From the NCBI RefSeq assembly GCF_010731595.1, contig NZ_AP022582.1, positions 1,550,001-1,614,000 of the forward strand: a stretch of 64,000 nt of DNA. The letters run 5' to 3'. Below, in pieces: positions 63,051 through 64,000 of this stretch. Every line of letters begins with the position of its first letter. The first letter of the stretch is position 1. The stretch is from Mycobacterium seoulense. Its GTDB lineage: Bacteria; Actinomycetota; Actinomycetes; Mycobacteriales; Mycobacteriaceae. The position numbers were made by a program, and so were the translations under genes. Below the pieces are notes generated by a model that saw only the letters and a list, made by a program, of their open reading frames with translations, did not search any database and was not told the DNA's origin.

Positions 63051-63881
63051 TTACTGCCGCTTCGGCATCAGCGCGGGTAGCGACTTGACGATGCTGCGTC
63101 GTACGAATTCCGGACTCAGACCCTTGAACAAGTCGATCAATCGGATGCTGCGGGGCACGTACCAATGCAACCGCTTCGGGTTGTGGTAAGCCTGCCATGC
63201 CGTTTCCGCCACACTGCTGGCCGGCATCAACCGCAGCATGCCCTTCTTGGGCGCGGCGGCGCGCAGTTCCTCCGCCGTCATGGGCGTGCCGCCGTCCGAG
63301 TGGTTGGTCGTCGTGGTCAGGATTGCGGTGTCGATCAGGCCGGGCAGGACGTCGGCGACCCGCACCCCGTGCCGGTGCCATTCCACGCTCAGCGCCTCGG
63401 TCAAGCCCTTGACCGCGTGCTTGGTCGACGAATACACGGCCAGGCGGGGCATGCCGTACGTCGCCGACGAGGACGACGTCGAGAACATCAGGCTGCCCGG
63501 GGCCTTCTTCAGGTACGGCAACGATGCGTAGGCGCCGCTGAGCACCGCCTTGAAGTTGATGTCGACCACGCGCATGGCGGCCTCGTATGGCACGTCCTCG
63601 AACCAGCCGGATTCACCGATCCCGGCGTTGTTCCACATCATGTCGAGGCCGCCGCCACCGTTGCCGGCGCAGAAGTCGGCCAGGGCGCCCTCGAGCGCCG
63701 CCCTGTCCGTCACGTCAACCCGGCGGGTCCACAGCCGGCCGCCACCCAGTTCTTGTTGCAGGGTGGTCAGGCCGTCGTCGTTGCGGTCCACGGCGCCGAC
63801 CCGCCAGCCCTTGGCGTGGAACAGCTTTGCGCCCTCCCGACCCATGCCGCTGCCCGCGCCGGTGATGAAGACCGATTTCAC
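63051..63881 (-). CDS. Short-chain dehydrogenase (Rv1882c-like)
   Basis: This is a 276-residue classical SDR from a GTG start (KSVFITGAGSGMGREGAKLF). The cofactor motif is TGAGSGMG (about 7-14), NNAGIGESG lies near 88, and the catalytic YSSTKHAVKGL is near 155-165 with Ser in MFSTSSSS. A C-terminal stretch (RSIRLIDLFKGLSPEFVRRSIVKSLP) is common in mycobacterial SDRs of this group. It matches M. tuberculosis Rv1882c (277). The substrate is unknown; it begins six bases after the SRPBCC gene. Confidence 0.9.
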   Translation of the reverse strand: MKSVFITGAGSGMGREGAKLFHAKGWRVGAVDRNDDGLTTLQQELGGGRLWTRRVDVTDRAALEGALADFCAGNGGGGLDMMWNNAGIGESGWFEDVPYEAAMRVVDINFKAVLSGAYASLPYLKKAPGSLMFSTSSSSATYGMPRLAVYSSTKHAVKGLTEALSVEWHRHGVRVADVLPGLIDTAILTTTTNHSDGGTPMTAEELRAAAPKKGMLRLMPASSVAETAWQAYHNPKRLHWYVPRSIRLIDLFKGLSPEFVRRSIVKSLPALMPKRQ

Positions 63882-63887
63882 GGCGCG

Positions 63888-64000
63888 TCAGTCCGCCTCG
63901 ACCACATCTTTGATGCGGTTCAGGGTTTTGGTCATGTCGCGGACGTTGCGCCGCTTGCGCAGAAAACCACCGAACAGCCAGTAGAGGCCGATCCACGGCG
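63888..64000 (-). CDS. C-terminal end of an SRPBCC-type protein (Rv1883c-like), 5' part outside the window
   Basis: Only 37 codons plus stop phase are visible: PWIGLYWLFGGFLRKRRN and DMTKTLNRIKDVVEAD followed by TGA at 63890-63888. The amphipathic last helix is the C-terminal helix of polyketide-cyclase/SRPBCC proteins. It corresponds in place and sequence style to M. tuberculosis Rv1883c. It is six bases upstream of the SDR start and probably shares its mRNA. Confidence 0.7.
   Translation of the reverse strand, partial: PWIGLYWLFGGFLRKRRNVRDMTKTLNRIKDVVEAD

Overview
The window is a gene-dense, GC-rich (roughly two thirds G+C by eye) chromosomal segment from a slow-growing Mycobacterium. Gene by gene it follows the M. 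tuberculosis order from Rv1836c to Rv1883c (recognised from memory of protein sequence and order; nothing was searched). Several features point to the M. avium complex or a close relative. The urease operon that sits between Rv1847 and ndh in M. tuberculosis is missing. oxyR is intact, and a full-length lon is present. No tRNA, rRNA, CRISPR array, IS element, prophage or PE/PPE gene was seen.

Layout. 1-11280: the end of an Rv1836c-like membrane protein, glcB (malate synthase G), two CNNM/CBS membrane proteins, mbtK (mycobactin acylation), guaB1, gnd1 and the blaR-like/blaI pair. 11281-11578: an intergenic region with a BlaI-like palindrome, an IdeR iron box and what looks like the MrsI small RNA. 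11579-22174: a thioesterase, type II NADH dehydrogenase, a DUF4189 secreted protein, an F420-type oxidoreductase, an SDR, the molybdate transporter modABC, apa, a small membrane protein, adhA and a CPBP-family membrane protein. 22304-29705 is largely accessory: phosphoketolase, SDR, GNAT, DUF427, a secreted phosphoesterase and an atypical UppP. 29874-36032: a conserved run of CoA-transferase, thiolase-fold protein and Rv1868-like protein. 36029-42870 is accessory: a compact DUF72/HhH/TfoX/Ddn-like cluster, a secreted Pro/Gly-rich protein, a decayed gene, lon and a PhyH dioxygenase. 42945-51127: lldD2, an Rv1873-like gene, a GH13 enzyme behind ahpC-ahpD, oxyR, an EthD/PPOX/enoyl-CoA hydratase run, and divergent bfd/bfrA with tandem iron boxes. 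51248-64000: an Rv1877-like exporter, a CMD-family protein, an LLM oxidoreductase, glnA3 with its amidohydrolase partner, an acyltransferase/SRPBCC pair, a DMT permease with a 63-residue membrane protein, a SnoaL-like protein, cyp140, lppE, an SDR and the end of an SRPBCC gene.

How the genes fit together. Iron homeostasis recurs: mbtK, the MrsI candidate and the bfd/bfrA pair all carry IdeR-like boxes within about 45 kb. This would link siderophore synthesis, iron sparing and iron storage. Oxidative defence is grouped around oxyR/ahpC/ahpD. Many genes have a -10 hexamer ending 6 nt before the start codon, which fits leaderless transcription. Accessory genes sit in discrete blocks between conserved ones.
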